From positions 20,213,080 through 20,277,079 of the forward strand of contig CM066033.1 in assembly GCA_033557465.1 (NCBI GenBank): a stretch of 64,000 nucleotides of DNA, written 5' to 3'. This document shows positions 63,026 to 64,000 of this stretch, piece after piece. The notes beneath the pieces are model-generated. The model did no database searches. It saw only the letters and a list, made by a program, of their open reading frames with translations, and was not told the DNA's origin. How positions within the stretch are numbered: the stretch's first letter is position 1; each line of letters begins with the position of its first letter. A program made the position numbers and the translations under genes. Source of the DNA: Ichthyophis bannanicus (taxonomy: Eukaryota > Chordata > Amphibia > Gymnophiona > Ichthyophiidae).

Positions 63026-63046
63026 TGGTGTCAGGAAGTGGGATTC
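63026..63046 (+). other. Retroviral primer-binding site, tRNA-Leu type
   Basis: TGGTGTCAGGAAGTGGGATT C is complementary to the 3' end of tRNA-Leu (…TCCCACTTCTGACACCA) except for one extra G. Confidence 0.7.
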
Positions 63047-63060
63047 TCCCGTTGGCCAAG

Positions 63061-63212
63061 TATCCCTGTGCTTTGGTAGCACGGTTTAAATTAAAACTGG
63101 TATTCTCCCTTTGGTTGGGAGTATCCCTGTGCTTTCGTAGCACGGTTTAAATTAGAACTGGTATTCTCCCTTTGGTTGGGAGTGTCCCTATTGCTTTGGT
63201 AGCATGGTTAAG
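63061..63212 (+). repeat. 61-bp tandem repeats in the retroviral leader
   Basis: Two units at 63061-63121 and 63122-63182, and half of a third, share TATCCCTGTGCTTT.GTAGCA and TGGTATTCTCCCTTTGGTTG. Confidence 0.85.
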
Positions 63213-63417
63213 ACTTTCCTGTTCCCTGGGTGGGAATCGGTGGGAAAGCAGAATTTCTTTTCTTTCTCATCTGCGGCTGCTGTGAAGGCTGTGTGTTTGT
63301 GTGTCTGTGAATCTGGCTAGATGCCCCTGCCGTATTTTGAAGCGAAATAGCGCTTGTGATAGATACTGTGCAGAAAGCAAGTGGCCAGACGTGCGTTTGT
63401 TGTGAGTTAATTAGAGG

Positions 63418-63549
63418 ATGGGGGGGTCCCAAGGTGAGGGGGCCGCTCCAGAATCCGCGGGAATGCATGTTCTGCTATATGTTGTGATAAGTTTTAAAAA
63501 CTGCAGTTCAAAAAAAAAGGGCATAAATTATATTTGCTACTTCTGCTGA
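63418..63549 (+). pseudogene. Truncated retroviral Gag start
   Basis: ATG 63418 opens a 43-codon frame beginning MGGSQGEGAAPESAG and ending at TGA 63547-63549. The Gly at position 2 and the early Ser fit an N-myristoylation signal of a Gag matrix protein, and the place, about 370 bp behind the primer site, fits gag. After 63470 no Gag-like sequence is seen, so the gene is broken early. The call rests on position and the first residues only. Confidence 0.4.
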
Positions 63550-64000
63550 AAAAAGTCTGCTAGCATGTTTTACTGTGCTTAGTTTATCTCTGTGCCTATA
63601 CGACACCCCTCTTTCCCCCCCCCCCCTCTCTAGCAAAGGTACAACTGATGACTCAGAGTCCCTGGAATGTAAGTGACAAGTGGTGTTTGTTTATTCTTCC
63701 ACTGCTCCGCTCTTCCCCTCCCTCCCCCTCCCTTTCTGTTCTTTGTGTTCAAAGGTTATGGACAGGCAGACAGAACAGAAACAAAGTTAACCGGCATACT
63801 AAAACGTAAATTATTATTTATTTGCAGAGTGTCTATTTATTGCCATATTGTAAGAAGACAAGCTAAATAGTAAAAAATTACTTTTGTACTCAACAACGGT
63901 ATAACTGTCACTGAAATATGTAAAAGGGTGTGTCTGTATTTAGACACCCATTGCTATAGCAATGTACTGAATAATGAAATACTAAAAGAGCTCTTAATCT
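63550..64000. other. Unrecognised sequence to the window end
   Basis: Low-complexity tracts (C run at 63617-63627, CT-rich 63700-63740). I recognise no gene and no second LTR. Confidence 0.4.

Overview
The window is vertebrate nuclear DNA, probably amphibian and most likely a caecilian. This is inferred from several families of DIRS tyrosine-recombinase retrotransposons mixed with CR1, L2, RTE/BovB and Tx1-like LINEs, hAT transposons, a Gmr1-like Gypsy element and a KRAB-type zinc-finger gene with a long array of near-identical fingers. There is no prokaryotic gene structure: no operons, ribosome binding sites or CRISPR. I found no tRNA or rRNA gene.

The only host gene I can support is a plus-strand KRAB/C2H2 zinc-finger gene that runs through most of the window. 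I see three exons: a KRAB B-box exon (5826-5954), a 108-bp linker exon (28397-28504) and the terminal zinc-finger exon (60323-62610, 21 intact fingers after three decayed ones). All internal boundaries are phase 1, so the exons join in frame. The KRAB A-box and first exon were not found and probably lie upstream. Both introns (about 22 kb and 32 kb) are mostly transposons inserted in transposons.

Upstream region, 1-5825: a SINE-like fragment, unrecognised sequence, and a 3.7-kb 5'-truncated L1/Tx1-like LINE with a target duplication of up to 20 bp. Intron 1: the left end of a DIRS family-C element (6789) and a matching right end (28196) bracket the rest. Inside lie a complete Gmr1-like Gypsy element (7251-19651, 4-bp target duplication GTTT), a DIRS element inserted in its 5' LTR (8258-14572), a decayed family-B DIRS (about 19652-24329) that carries a CR1 tail split by a solo LTR (21820-23104, target duplication GTAC), and the family-C DIRS body (24330-28196).

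Intron 2: a hAT transposon (28651-40001) holds a DIRS family-D element (28687-36884), which itself holds an antisense CR1. Next come an L2 fragment (40011-41395), a BovB-type RTE element (about 41470-46655) split by a second hAT element with a 128-bp-arm hairpin (42582-44858), and a second CR1 lineage (46656-59985) split by a 9-kb antisense DIRS (46759-55653) and by an L2/SINE cluster. A retroviral LTR with a tRNA-Leu-like primer site lies directly behind the zinc-finger stop codon, followed by a leader and a truncated gag to the window end.

The most unusual object is the Gypsy element. Its single long frame encodes Gag, protease and integrase but no reverse transcriptase or RNase H, and it continues through the polypurine tract into the 3' LTR for 328 further codons. 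The diverged solo LTR at 21820 carries a related frame, open from the same first codon of the LTR and ending in a shared PMDC..C...S.ESL-stop signature. This suggests a protein encoded in U3.
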